Part shown: one piece after another, positions 38,083 through 47,477 of the stretch
Layout of the letters: every line of letters starts with the position of its first letter
Position numbering within the stretch: position 1 is the stretch's first letter
From: Dinoroseobacter sp.
GTDB lineage: Bacteria > Pseudomonadota > Alphaproteobacteria > Rhodobacterales > Rhodobacteraceae
Length of the DNA: 64,000 bases
Direction: 5' to 3'
Assembly: GCA_017643385.1 (NCBI GenBank)
Contig: JAEPNN010000001.1
Coordinates: 62,001 to 126,000, forward strand
Position numbers and translations under genes: made by a program
Notes under the pieces: model-generated
Told to the model about the DNA's origin: nothing
Databases searched by the model: none
The model's input: the letters and a program-made list of their open reading frames with translations, nothing else

Positions 38083-38390
38083 GCAGTTTTCGCCAATCCG
38101 AGCAGAAAAGCGGATTTGGACGCATCGAATGTCGAGACCAGTGTAGCGGCGTTAAGATTGCTCGGATCCTGTTCAGCCATCGTGCAGAAGTTTGCCAGAT
38201 CGGAAAACCCAACATTCAGGGCTGCACCCTTCAGGAAGTGTAGCAAATGCGGAATTGATTTGGGAAGAGCGCCTTGCCGGATCGGATCGACGACTTCGGA
38301 CATTTCTTCGAGGAAGATTTCTGCAATTTCCATAATCGCGTCTTCACCGATTTCGTTTTTAAGTTCGTCAAAACGCTTCCAGTCGATCAT
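38079..38390 (-). CDS. Stand-alone Hpt (histidine phosphotransfer) domain protein
   Basis: A 103-residue single-domain Hpt protein. The phospho-acceptor is His51 in the conserved HFLKGAALNVGF. Such proteins shuttle phosphoryl groups between hybrid histidine kinases and response regulators. AAAGGGG eight bases before the ATG at 38390 fixes the start; an open extension to 38480 is unlikely. It is divergent from the response regulator-phosphatase gene and separated from it by 122 bases, so the two are likely to be functionally paired. No histidine kinase is nearby. Confidence 0.85.
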   Translation of the reverse strand: MIDWKRFDELKNEIGEDAIMEIAEIFLEEMSEVVDPIRQGALPKSIPHLLHFLKGAALNVGFSDLANFCTMAEQDPSNLNAATLVSTFDASKSAFLLGLAKTA

Positions 38391-38512
38391 GGTGATACCC
38401 CTTTGTTTCAGGGATCTGATATCAGTCACCTTTTTCGATTTCGTTAAGCGGGCTCCTTCAGAGATTCTTAAGATAAACATAGCAGTTTCAGCGTGGGGCC
38501 GAGGGAATAAAC

Positions 38513-39850
38513 ATGACTGATCCTGCGCCGGATTTTGAACAATCCGTTGTCAGTGGCGTGTGCCTACGCGCCGCTGATCAAGAGCCTGCCTTATCTGTAA
38601 ACACTAACATCATGAATGGTGAACGGCTCACTGGTGGGCTGCGATCCATTATGGTGGTCGATGACAGCGCTTCGCAAAGAAGAATGCTGGCAATGACACT
38701 TCGAAGGCACGGATACCTGGTTGTTGAGGCGACGAACGGGCTTGAAGCTTTGCGCTTTGCGGCTACTCAGAGCTTTGATCTGGTAATCAGTGACTGGATG
38801 ATGCCTGAGATGGATGGGTTGTCACTCTGCCGAGAGCTGCGCAAGAAAAAGTCGAACGCGTATCTCTATTTCATACTCCTGACGTCTAAGCATGAAAAAG
38901 AAGAGATTGCCCGGGGGCTTGATGCCGGTGCAGATGATTTTTTGGTAAAGCCTGTCAACGGAACAGAGTTGAGCGCGCGTATTCGTGCCGGCGCGCGCCT
39001 CGTTGCCCTGAATCGAGAGATCGCGCATCAACGGAATTTGGCAAGCGATGCGCTCTCGAAGCTTCAAACCGCTTATGAAGCGATTGATCGTGATTTGCGG
39101 CAGGCAAAGGAGTTCCAGCACTCTCTCATTCCGAAGCGCGATAGCCTCTTTGGTCCCGCGCGTGTTTGTTTGGGCCTGGAAGCCAGCGGACATGTCGGTG
39201 GAGATCTGGTCGGGCTTTTTCCAATCAACGAATCAGAGCTGGGACTTTACGCATTGGATGTCTCTGGTCATGGGGTCAGTGCTGCGCTTATGACCGCGCG
39301 TCTTGCCGGTCTCCTTTCTGCACAATCTGCTGACCAGAACCTTGCTTTGAGGCGTGAAAAATCGGGGCGTCTTGTGCCACGTGATTTGGGCGATGTCTTA
39401 CATGAGATGAACCATCTGTTGCTTCGCGAGATCGAAACTGACCACTATGCAACGCTCCTTCTTGCAGTTCTGAATCTTCGATCTGGAAAAATGCAGATAG
39501 CACAAGCAGGGTATCCACCGGCACTGCTTCTGCGCAAAGAAGGCCGTGTTCAGGTCTTGGGGTGTGGCGGGATGCCGATTGGTTTAATCGAAGACGCTGA
39601 ACACCGATCCTTCGGGGCACATATCCGGTCAGGCGACAGATTATTGATTGTGTCGGATGGGATAACTGAGACGATGAATCCAGATGGGCAATTTCTAGAA
39701 ACCTCTGGGTTATCGCACTGGCTGAAAGCGAATGCGGGGCGGGTTGCGCCGGATGTCCTGCCGCAACTGTTTCAAGATATCCGAGCATATTCCGGCAAGT
39801 CTCGGCTTGATGACGATGTCTCCGGCCTTGTGCTCGACTTTCAGCGATGA
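38513..39850 (+). CDS. Response regulator fused to SpoIIE/RsbU-type PP2C phosphatase
   Basis: A 445-residue two-domain signalling protein. Residues 44-165 form a receiver domain with Asp50/Asp51, phospho-acceptor Asp94 (ISDWMMPEMDG) and Lys146. A helical linker (165-205, likely coiled coil) leads to a PPM-type Ser/Thr phosphatase domain (about 212-445) with the metal-binding residues in HVGGDLVGLF (227-236) and LDVSGHGVSAALM (248-260), plus the late LDDDVSGLVLDF. Family knowledge: such proteins dephosphorylate anti-anti-sigma or similar STAS partners. No STAS or anti-sigma gene is adjacent. The divergent Hpt gene is a plausible phosphodonor link. Confidence 0.9.
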   Translation: MTDPAPDFEQSVVSGVCLRAADQEPALSVNTNIMNGERLTGGLRSIMVVDDSASQRRMLAMTLRRHGYLVVEATNGLEALRFAATQSFDLVISDWMMPEMDGLSLCRELRKKKSNAYLYFILLTSKHEKEEIARGLDAGADDFLVKPVNGTELSARIRAGARLVALNREIAHQRNLASDALSKLQTAYEAIDRDLRQAKEFQHSLIPKRDSLFGPARVCLGLEASGHVGGDLVGLFPINESELGLYALDVSGHGVSAALMTARLAGLLSAQSADQNLALRREKSGRLVPRDLGDVLHEMNHLLLREIETDHYATLLLAVLNLRSGKMQIAQAGYPPALLLRKEGRVQVLGCGGMPIGLIEDAEHRSFGAHIRSGDRLLIVSDGITETMNPDGQFLETSGLSHWLKANAGRVAPDVLPQLFQDIRAYSGKSRLDDDVSGLVLDFQR

Positions 39851-40293
39851 CCCAGAAGTTTGGCCGCGCGGTTGACGAAGCTGCGATCCCCGGCGTTGTA
39901 AAGGATTTGGGGGGCGGTCGCGAGATCTGTCCAAACCGCTTCGTGATCAGCCTCTAAGGGTTGGCTTATCCTGCGGTTGGGGCGACACAGGTAAATATGA
40001 CAGAGCTTTTCTGCCCAGAGATCGTATTCTGGCATGTAGGTGAAGCGCCGAAACGCTCCTAATCGGCGCAATAGCTGCATGGACCAGCCTGTTTCTTCCA
40101 AAACCTCCCGATGTAGGGCGCGGTGAATTTGCTCGCCTGGATCGATGCCACCTCCGGGCAGCTGAAATTCTGGATTTGGCTGGGCTTGGTGCGTCAGAAG
40201 TATGTCAGATCCGTTCACCAGAACGGCATATGCGCCAGGTCGCAGTCGATATTTCACATCGCGTTTGACAGGTTCTCCGATACGCTTAATCAC
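39841..40293 (-). CDS. NUDIX hydrolase
   Basis: A 150-residue NUDIX protein. The NUDIX box reads GGIDPGEQIHRALHREVLEE followed by TGW, complete with the REVLEE metal-binding part. The substrate (a nucleoside diphosphate derivative) cannot be predicted. I chose the GTG at 40293, which has GAGG about eight bases upstream; the ATG-initiated extension to 40368 would cover the divergent promoter region. The end overlaps the convergent phosphatase gene by ten bases. Confidence 0.88.
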   Translation of the reverse strand: MIKRIGEPVKRDVKYRLRPGAYAVLVNGSDILLTHQAQPNPEFQLPGGGIDPGEQIHRALHREVLEETGWSMQLLRRLGAFRRFTYMPEYDLWAEKLCHIYLCRPNRRISQPLEADHEAVWTDLATAPQILYNAGDRSFVNRAAKLLGHR

Positions 40294-40320
40294 TTGTAAC
40301 CTCGTTGTGGGCTTGGAGAG

Positions 40321-40332
40321 CGCTCGCGAGCG
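40321..40332. repeat. 12-bp perfect palindrome in a divergent promoter region
   Basis: CGCTCGCGAGCG is a perfect 12-base palindrome 28 bases upstream of the NUDIX start, in the 101-base space shared with hslO. It could be an operator or chance in GC-rich DNA; there is no T-run, so a terminator is unlikely. Confidence 0.4.
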
Positions 40333-40394
40333 TCCTATATACTCGTGCTTAGCCAGACTCGGCCTCACGAAAAAGCCCCATCTGCGGAACTCTG

Positions 40395-41393
40395 ATGACC
40401 ATCGCCTCCAAAATCGCTTGGGACGACACCGTCCTGCCTTTTCAACTTGATCGCTCGGATATTCGGGGACGCGTGGTGCGCCTTGATGGTGTTCTGGATC
40501 GGGTGCTGGCCCAGCACGCCTATCCGGATGTGATCGAAAGTCTGGTCGCGGAAGCGGCCTTACTTACTGCGATGATTGGTCAGACCATTAAATTGCGGTG
40601 GAAGCTTTCAATTCAGGTGCGCGGTGATGGTCCCGCACGGTTAATCGCAACAGATTATTATGGGCCTCAGAATGAAGGTGAACCGGGGCGCGTGCGTGCG
40701 TATGCAAGCTTTGATGAAGAGCGGCTTGATACGAGCGGAAACCCGTTTGACCAGATCGGCAAAGGTTATTTCGCAATCCTGATCGATCAGGGGGACGGTA
40801 CCGTCCCATACCAGGGGATCACACCGATCTCTGGCGGTTCTCTGTCTGCATGCGCTGAGACCTATTTCGCGCAATCCGAACAATTGCTAACCCGGTTCTC
40901 GCTTGCCTTTGGCCGCAGCCAAATGCCGGGGGAACAGCCTGCGTGGAGAGCTGGTGGCGTCATGCTGCAGGCAATGCCAAAGGCGTCCCCGTTTGCCGCG
41001 CAGGAAGGCAGCGGTGAAAAAGGATTGCTGCAGTCTGACGATATTCTTGATGGGGAAGAGGATGAAAACTGGCGTCGCGCCAATATTCTTCTCGATACTG
41101 TCGACGAACTGGAACTCGTAGGGCCGACTGTGTCGCCTTCGGATCTTCTGGTGCGGCTTTTCCATGAAGAAGCGCCACGTGTCTTTGATACTCAAAGTGT
41201 TGAATTCGGATGTACATGTTCTGAAGATCGCGTTCGCCAAAGTCTTTCAATTTATTCTTCGAAGGACATTGCGCATATGACGACCGATGAAGGGATAGTT
41301 ACCGCGGACTGCCAGTTTTGCGGCGCACATTACACGTTTGACCCCAAAACCTTGGGCTTTGAAGCAGAAGGGGTGGAGGGTGCTAAGTCCTGA
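40395..41393 (+). CDS. hslO: Redox-regulated chaperone Hsp33
   Basis: A 332-residue Hsp33, a holdase activated by oxidation. The C-terminal zinc/redox centre has the four cysteines in CTCSEDR and CQFCGAHY (near residues 273-313), and the core domain includes LLTAMIGQTIKLRWKLSIQ. First gene of a long rightward run with many overlaps that ends at the RNA methyltransferase or the ion channel. Confidence 0.95.
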   Translation: MTIASKIAWDDTVLPFQLDRSDIRGRVVRLDGVLDRVLAQHAYPDVIESLVAEAALLTAMIGQTIKLRWKLSIQVRGDGPARLIATDYYGPQNEGEPGRVRAYASFDEERLDTSGNPFDQIGKGYFAILIDQGDGTVPYQGITPISGGSLSACAETYFAQSEQLLTRFSLAFGRSQMPGEQPAWRAGGVMLQAMPKASPFAAQEGSGEKGLLQSDDILDGEEDENWRRANILLDTVDELELVGPTVSPSDLLVRLFHEEAPRVFDTQSVEFGCTCSEDRVRQSLSIYSSKDIAHMTTDEGIVTADCQFCGAHYTFDPKTLGFEAEGVEGAKS

Positions 41394-41982
41394 CCCCATC
41401 ACCCGGATTGAAGCCGCACTTTCCAAGGTTGGACAAAGCAGTTCCGACTTTGATCTGAACCCGGATGTTGTACTGCCCGAGGGTCGTATCCTGAAGCCCG
41501 CAGCGGTTCTGGTGGCGTTTCAGCGCTTTGAGGATCAGCTTCGTTTGGTTTTGACCAAACGCGCGTCGCACCTGAAGCACCATCCGGGGCAGATTGCCCT
41601 TCCTGGCGGTAAGCTTGATGAAGGTGATGACAGCCTGGAAGCGGCGGCCTTGCGAGAAGCCTGGGAGGAGATCGGTCTTCCACGCGAGAACACCCGGCTT
41701 CTCGGCAGGCTTCCGAGCCATGAGACTGTCACAAGTTACAAGGTGACGCCGATCGTTGCAGAAATAGTGCAACCTTTTGAGCAGGTCCCAGAGATTGGCG
41801 AAGTGGCAGAGGTGTTCACCGTACCTGTGTCACACATCCTGAACCCGGCAAATTATGGTGTTGAGCGTCGCAGATGGCGCGGGGTTTGGCGCAGTTTTTA
41901 CACTGTTCCTTACGGGCCGTATTATATCTGGGGTGCGACCGCACGGATTTTACGAAGCCTGGCTGATGCGGCTGAAAGATGA
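41380..41982 (+). CDS. CoA pyrophosphatase (NUDIX, NudL-type)
   Basis: A 200-residue NUDIX hydrolase of the CoA pyrophosphatase subfamily, which cleaves CoA to 4'-phosphopantetheine and 3',5'-ADP. The subfamily motif LTKRASHLKHHPGQIALPGG precedes a NUDIX box with REAWEEIG. I chose the GTG at 41380, about seven bases after AGAAGGGG, which overlaps the hslO end by 14 bases. The stop overlaps the CCA-adding enzyme gene by ATGA. Confidence 0.88.
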   Translation: MLSPDPITRIEAALSKVGQSSSDFDLNPDVVLPEGRILKPAAVLVAFQRFEDQLRLVLTKRASHLKHHPGQIALPGGKLDEGDDSLEAAALREAWEEIGLPRENTRLLGRLPSHETVTSYKVTPIVAEIVQPFEQVPEIGEVAEVFTVPVSHILNPANYGVERRRWRGVWRSFYTVPYGPYYIWGATARILRSLADAAER

Positions 41983-43130
41983 ATGATCTAGGGTTTGATA
42001 AGCACCCCGGTTATGCCGTCCTGAAAGGGTTGGCAGATGCGGGTCACCAGGCTTTCGCTGTGGGTGGCCCGGTACGAAATGCCCTTATGGGGCTTCCGAT
42101 CGATGATCTGGATATTGCAACAAGTGCCGAACCCACCGTTGTGATGAAGTGGGCCGAGGCGCATGGGTTCAAGGCGGTCCCGACCGGTACTGATCACGGA
42201 ACAATCACGGTTGTTTCGGGGCATGAAGGTATAGAAGTCACAACCTTCAGAAGAGACGTCGCCACGGATGGCCGGCGTGCTGTTGTGGCGTTCTCCGACT
42301 CTATCGAAGAAGATGCGCGGCGCCGTGATTTCACGATGAACGCGCTTTATGTGGATGTGCAAGGCGTCTTGCATGATCCTCTGAACGGCATGCCCGACCT
42401 AAAGGCGCGACGGGTGCGTTTTATCGATGATCCCGCCCAGCGCATTCGCGAAGACTACCTTCGTATCCTGCGTTTTTTCAGGTTTTTCGCTTGGTATGGT
42501 GATCCGGGTCTCGGTATTGACGCCGACGGCCTTTCGGCCTGTGCAGAACTTGCCGACGGGTTGGAGACACTGTCGAAAGAACGCGTCGGCACTGAACTTC
42601 TGAAGCTCCTAAATGCTCCTGATCCGTCTCAAGCGGTGGCATCCATGGAGCAATCAGGCGTTTTGATGCGTGTACTTCCCGCAGCGAGTGCAAACTTGCT
42701 TCCTGTGTTGGTGCACCTTGAAAGTGAGAATGGGATTGTAGCAAATCCGCTCCGCAGATTGGCGGCGCTGGGCGACTACGACGGAGCGGCTCACCTTCGA
42801 ATTTCAAAAAAGCAAATTATAAAACTGCATAATATGGAAACCGGTCTTTTAGAGATGGTTTCTCCAAAGCAGGCCGGTTACAGGTTTGGCCTCGAAACTG
42901 GACGAGATATCGTGTTGCTGCAATCGGCTGCGCTGGAAACTCCGCTTGATAAAGCGGCGTTTTCCGATGTCGATGATGGTGCAAGATCCGAATTGCCACT
43001 GCGCGCGTCCGATCTTCCCTGGTTGTCTGGACCAGCGTTGGGGGTTGCGCTGAAACAAGCTGAAGCAGATTGGATTGCATCTGGATTAAGCTTGTCGAAA
43101 GACGCTTTGATCGCCAAAAGCCCAAAATGA
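41979..43130 (+). CDS. CCA-adding enzyme / poly(A) polymerase family tRNA nucleotidyltransferase
   Basis: A 383-residue class II nucleotidyltransferase that builds or repairs the tRNA 3' CCA. The catalytic head is AVGGPVRNALMGLPIDDLDIAT with the DxD pair, followed by TDHGTITV, EVTTFRRD and RRRDFTMNALY. The RIREDYLRILRFFRF segment (neck) is diagnostic. It overlaps its neighbours upstream and downstream by ATGA. Confidence 0.94.
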   Translation: MNDLGFDKHPGYAVLKGLADAGHQAFAVGGPVRNALMGLPIDDLDIATSAEPTVVMKWAEAHGFKAVPTGTDHGTITVVSGHEGIEVTTFRRDVATDGRRAVVAFSDSIEEDARRRDFTMNALYVDVQGVLHDPLNGMPDLKARRVRFIDDPAQRIREDYLRILRFFRFFAWYGDPGLGIDADGLSACAELADGLETLSKERVGTELLKLLNAPDPSQAVASMEQSGVLMRVLPAASANLLPVLVHLESENGIVANPLRRLAALGDYDGAAHLRISKKQIIKLHNMETGLLEMVSPKQAGYRFGLETGRDIVLLQSAALETPLDKAAFSDVDDGARSELPLRASDLPWLSGPALGVALKQAEADWIASGLSLSKDALIAKSPK

Positions 43131-43711
43131 TTTTGGATCCGCTTTACGCTTTTGTCTTCGCGGGCCTCTTCTCACCGGGGCCGAATATCATCTTGCTGAC
43201 GGCAAGTGGTGCGCGGTTTGGGTTTCGCGCAACACTGCCCCATGTTCTGGGTGTCGCGGCAGGTGTCGGGATTACCTCCGGGCTGACGGCATTCGGAATG
43301 GGCGCTCTGTTGCTGGCAATGCCCACTTTGACGTTGATACTCAAAATTGCTGCGGTCCTTTGGATATTGTGGATGGCCTATAAGCTGGCGACTGCTGCGA
43401 AGGCCAAGCAACAAATTGCGGGCGACAAACCATGGTCATTTGGGCAGGCGGTACTGTTTCAATGGGTCAATCCGAAAGTCTGGGCCATCGCGCTTGCGGC
43501 ATCAATTGGCTACACAGCTGGATTGCCACCGCTGCAGGAAGCTGCGCGACTGGCCAGTGCGTTTTCAGGAATAAACCTGTTTGTTTGCTTGTTTTGGACC
43601 TTTGCCGGATCGCTGCTTGCGTATCTGCTGACGTCTGACAGCGCCTGGCGTATCTTTAACGGGTTCATGGCGGCACTCTTGGCGGCATCGGCTGTCATGG
43701 TCTTTTTGTAG
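43127..43711 (+). CDS. LysE-family amino acid exporter
   Basis: A 194-residue polytopic protein with about six transmembrane helices and the LysE/RhtB hallmark FSPGPNIILLTASGARFGFR near residues 14-33. NPKVWAIALAA is a second family motif. The exported solute is unknown. The ATG at 43127 overlaps the upstream stop; an in-frame start at 43070 lies within the CCA-enzyme gene. Confidence 0.9.
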   Translation: MILDPLYAFVFAGLFSPGPNIILLTASGARFGFRATLPHVLGVAAGVGITSGLTAFGMGALLLAMPTLTLILKIAAVLWILWMAYKLATAAKAKQQIAGDKPWSFGQAVLFQWVNPKVWAIALAASIGYTAGLPPLQEAARLASAFSGINLFVCLFWTFAGSLLAYLLTSDSAWRIFNGFMAALLAASAVMVFL

Positions 43712-43749
43712 TCTCAGCCCTATATGAAGCGGGCAGAAGGATGCCCCTT

Positions 43750-45603
43750 ATGTTCCGGTACTTTGAAAACCTCGTAGACCCGTACACGGCCTACGAAGAG
43801 GTGGATCGCCCGCCGACGAAACTGTTCCCGTTCCTGTGGGACTACGCACAGCCTTTCAAAGGCGTGTTTGCGATCACGGCTGTCTTGGCGATCGTTGTTG
43901 CCGCTGTCGAAGTGACGCTAATCTATTACATGGGCCGCATCGTGGACATTCTTGGCACGGGATCCCCAGAAGAGGTGTTTGATCTGTATGGGACAGAACT
44001 TCTGGCGATAGCACTCTTTATTCTCGTGATCAGGCCATTGCTACAGGGGCTGGATGTTGCCTTTCTGAACAATGCGATCTTGCCCAATTTTGGCGCCCTA
44101 GTGCGGTGGCGCGCGCACCGTCAGGTGTTGCGCCAGTCTGTTGGATGGTTCGAGAACGATTTTGCGGGTCGCATTGCCAACAGGATCATGCAGACGCCCA
44201 CCAGCGCAGGCGATGCCATATTCCAGGTTTTTGACGCTCTGACTTTTGCGATCGCCTATCTGGTTGGCGCAACGATCCTTTTGCTGCAGGCGGACGCGCG
44301 ACTAACACTTCCGCTGCTGATCTGGTTTGCGCTCTATTTGCTACTGGTGCGTTGGACCATGAAACGGGTTGGCCCTGCATCCAAAGCAAGTTCCGATGCA
44401 CGGTCCGAAGTTACGGGTCGTGTTGTCGACAGCTATACCAATATCCATTCGGTGAAGATGTTTGCGCATCACGATCGTGAGATTTCATATGCCAAGGAAG
44501 CGATCGAGAAAACGCGCCGTACGTTCGGGCGCGAAATGCAGATTTTCACGACAATGGATATTGGCCTGACCCTGCTGAATGGATTTCTGATCGTATCAGT
44601 TGTGGGGTGGTCCATTTGGCTGTGGTCGATTGGTCAGGCGAGTGTCGGTGTTGTTGCTGCTGCAACCGCGTTGACCCTGCGCCTGAATGCCATGACGGGA
44701 TGGATCATGTGGGCTGTTTCGACCTTGTTTCGCTCGCTTGGCGTTGTGGCTGAAGGTATGGAGACGATCGCACAGCCCATCACTTTGCTGGATGCGCCAG
44801 ATGCGAAGCCTCTCGAGATCTCTAACTGCGAGATCGCGTTTGAAGATCTCAGCCATCATTACGGGCGCGATGCGGGTGGGATCGATAATTTGACGCTTAC
44901 GCTGAAGGCCGGTGAAAAGGTTGGGCTTGTCGGGCGTTCGGGTGCGGGAAAGTCAACTTTGGTGAAATTGCTGCTGCGATTTTATGATGCGGATCGCGGA
45001 AAGATCCTGATCGATGGGCAGGACATCGCAAAGGTGACCCAAGACAGCTTGCGCTCGCAGATTGGCATGGTTCAACAAGACAGCTCCCTGCTGCACAGGT
45101 CGGTTCGTGACAATATCCTTTATGGCCGCCCAAATGCGACCGAGGCCGAGATGCTGGAGGCGGCAAAGCGGGCCGAAGCGCATGAGTTCATTCTCGATCT
45201 CGAAGATCCGCAAGGGCGGAGGGGTTATGACGCGCATGTCGGCGAGCGCGGTGTGAAACTGTCAGGTGGGCAGCGTCAGCGGGTGACGCTCGCACGCGTG
45301 ATTTTGAAAAACGCCCCAATCTTGGTTCTGGATGAAGCGACAAGTGCACTTGATTCCGAGGTCGAGGCCGCAATTCAGGACACGCTATATGGTGTGATGG
45401 AGGGAAAGACCGTTGTTGCGATTGCCCACCGCCTCAGCACCATTGCAAGGATGGATCGTATATTGGTCCTAGAAGACGGCAAGATTGTCGAAGACGGAAC
45501 CCATGATGCGCTGCTGGCACAAGGCGGGTTGTATGCGGGGTTCTGGGACCGGCAGTCCGGCGGATTTATCGGGACTGACGAAGCGACGGAGGCTGCCGAA
45601 TGA
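43750..45603 (+). CDS. ABC exporter, fused membrane and ATPase domains (first of a pair)
   Basis: A 617-residue half-transporter of the ABCB/MsbA type. Six transmembrane helices (about 30-320) precede the ATPase: Walker A GRSGAGKSTLVKLLLRFYD, signature LSGGQRQRV, Walker B ILVLDEATSALD, and an AHRLST H-loop. All catalytic residues are intact. I chose the ATG at 43750, nine bases after AGAAGG; an ATG at 43741 directly abuts that site. The stop overlaps a second similar gene by ATGA, so the two may form a heterodimer. Substrate unknown. Confidence 0.92.
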   Translation: MFRYFENLVDPYTAYEEVDRPPTKLFPFLWDYAQPFKGVFAITAVLAIVVAAVEVTLIYYMGRIVDILGTGSPEEVFDLYGTELLAIALFILVIRPLLQGLDVAFLNNAILPNFGALVRWRAHRQVLRQSVGWFENDFAGRIANRIMQTPTSAGDAIFQVFDALTFAIAYLVGATILLLQADARLTLPLLIWFALYLLLVRWTMKRVGPASKASSDARSEVTGRVVDSYTNIHSVKMFAHHDREISYAKEAIEKTRRTFGREMQIFTTMDIGLTLLNGFLIVSVVGWSIWLWSIGQASVGVVAAATALTLRLNAMTGWIMWAVSTLFRSLGVVAEGMETIAQPITLLDAPDAKPLEISNCEIAFEDLSHHYGRDAGGIDNLTLTLKAGEKVGLVGRSGAGKSTLVKLLLRFYDADRGKILIDGQDIAKVTQDSLRSQIGMVQQDSSLLHRSVRDNILYGRPNATEAEMLEAAKRAEAHEFILDLEDPQGRRGYDAHVGERGVKLSGGQRQRVTLARVILKNAPILVLDEATSALDSEVEAAIQDTLYGVMEGKTVVAIAHRLSTIARMDRILVLEDGKIVEDGTHDALLAQGGLYAGFWDRQSGGFIGTDEATEAAE

Positions 45604-47477
45604 GCCCAGTGAGCCGATTGCGCGCAAAATGGTCGAGGGTTGCGGATTGGGCGGCCAACCTGATTGCCCCGTTTCAGGTCGCAGAAACAGACCCGCCCCG
45701 AAAACTGGGGAAGTTCTTTTTATGGGCGCTTAAAGGGTCGATGCCCATCCTCTGGATTGCAGCTGCATTTTCAGCTTTGGCAGGAACGATGGAGGTCATC
45801 ACAGCGCTGATCCTGGGTCAGGTCATCGATGCAGCGCTTGAAACGGGTCCGGCGGTCTTTTTCGCACAAAACTGGGTGCTGCTCGGCGGATTTGTCGTTT
45901 TCTTCCTACTTTTGCGCCCGGTCACTTTTGGGTTAAGCGCCGCGGCCAATGCAATTGTTGTGCAGCCAAATGTCATGCCACTGGTTCTGTCACGGTTGCA
46001 TCGATGGACCCTTGGGCAGGCGGTTACGTTTTTTGATGACGATTTCGCCGGTCGGATTGCGCAAAAACAAATGCAGACCGCGCGTGCGATCACCGATGTA
46101 ACGTCCGAGCTGATCAATGTCGTGGCTTTCGCGCTGGCATCTCTGTTGGGCTCAGTTGTGTTGCTGACCATGATCAATGGCTGGGTCGCGCTTTTGCTGG
46201 CTGTCTGGTTGGTGGGCTATTTTTCGGCCATCAGCTGGTTTCTGCCCCGTGTGCGACTGCGCTCAAAAGACCGGGCAGGGGCGCGGGCAATGGTGTCTGG
46301 GCAGGTTGTCGACACCATAACCAATATCAAAACAGTAAAGCTGTTTGCCCATTCCACGCACGAGGAGACCGAGGCGCTGGGCGCAATGGAAACCTTCCGC
46401 GATAAGGCGGTGCGTTTTGGCCGCCTTGCGGCTGTTTTCCGGTTCGTTCTGATGGCGCTTGCTGGAACGCTTCCTGTTTTGCTGATCGGCTCGACATTGA
46501 TGTTGTGGCAACAGGGTGCGGCAACGGCGGGTGATATTGCTGCGGCTGGTGCGGTTGCTGTGCGTATTTCGCAAATGACCGGTTGGGTCAGTTTCACGCT
46601 TATGGCGCTTTATTCCAACGTCGGTGAGGTCGAAGATGGCATGAATACGCTGACGCCACCGCATACGTTGACTGACGCAAAAGCTGCACAGACGTTGCGT
46701 GTATCTGAAGGGGGCGTGCAGTTCGAAAACGTGACGTTCAAATATGGCCGGCAGGCTGGTGGTGTCCGCAACATCAGCCTTTCCATTGCGTCCGGCGAAA
46801 AGCTTGCGCTGATCGGGGCCTCTGGCGCAGGGAAATCAACCTTGGTTTCGCTGATGCTGCGCCTTTACGACCCTGAAAGCGGACGTGTCACGATCGATGG
46901 TCAAAGTGTTGCTAACGTAACTCAGGATAGCTTGCGCCATGAAATTGGAATGGTGACGCAGGAAACGGCCATGTTTAACCGGTCAGCACGCGAGAACATT
47001 CTGTATGGTCGGCCGGATGCCAGCGACGAAGATATGATGGAGGCCGCAAGACGCGCCGAGGCGCATGACTTCATTGAAGGCCTAGAAGATCACAAAGGCC
47101 GCAAAGGCTATGACGCGCATTTGGGAGAGCGGGGCGTGAAACTGTCTGGTGGTCAAAGACAACGCATCGCGCTTGCCCGCGCCATCCTGAAGGATGCGCC
47201 CATTTTGGTTTTGGACGAGGCAACCAGTGCCCTTGATTCCGAGGTTGAAGCCAGCATCCAGGCTGCTTTAGAGCGCGTGATGGACGGCAAGACCGTGATC
47301 GCAATTGCGCACCGCCTAAGCACGATTGCGCATATGGACCGGATTGTTGTTTTGGATGACGGTCAGATCGTCGAAGAGGGACGCCACGAAGAGTTGCTGG
47401 CCGCCAACGGAACCTATGCGCGGTTCTGGAACAGGCAGTCTGGTGGGTTTCTGGGGGTCCAAGAGGCCGCGGAATGA
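45600..47477 (+). CDS. ABC exporter, fused membrane and ATPase domains (second of a pair)
   Basis: A 625-residue half-transporter paralogous to the preceding one. Transmembrane domain about 35-330; ATPase with Walker A GASGAGKSTLVSLMLRLYD, signature LSGGQRQRI, Walker B ILVLDEATSALD and H-loop AHRLST. Like its partner it has a complete catalytic site. Both begin with a cytoplasmic lead that carries DPYTAYEEVDRPP or AETDPPRK, followed by a hydrophobic start. The stop overlaps the RNA methyltransferase gene by ATGA. Confidence 0.92.
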   Translation: MSPVSRLRAKWSRVADWAANLIAPFQVAETDPPRKLGKFFLWALKGSMPILWIAAAFSALAGTMEVITALILGQVIDAALETGPAVFFAQNWVLLGGFVVFFLLLRPVTFGLSAAANAIVVQPNVMPLVLSRLHRWTLGQAVTFFDDDFAGRIAQKQMQTARAITDVTSELINVVAFALASLLGSVVLLTMINGWVALLLAVWLVGYFSAISWFLPRVRLRSKDRAGARAMVSGQVVDTITNIKTVKLFAHSTHEETEALGAMETFRDKAVRFGRLAAVFRFVLMALAGTLPVLLIGSTLMLWQQGAATAGDIAAAGAVAVRISQMTGWVSFTLMALYSNVGEVEDGMNTLTPPHTLTDAKAAQTLRVSEGGVQFENVTFKYGRQAGGVRNISLSIASGEKLALIGASGAGKSTLVSLMLRLYDPESGRVTIDGQSVANVTQDSLRHEIGMVTQETAMFNRSARENILYGRPDASDEDMMEAARRAEAHDFIEGLEDHKGRKGYDAHLGERGVKLSGGQRQRIALARAILKDAPILVLDEATSALDSEVEASIQAALERVMDGKTVIAIAHRLSTIAHMDRIVVLDDGQIVEEGRHEELLAANGTYARFWNRQSGGFLGVQEAAE

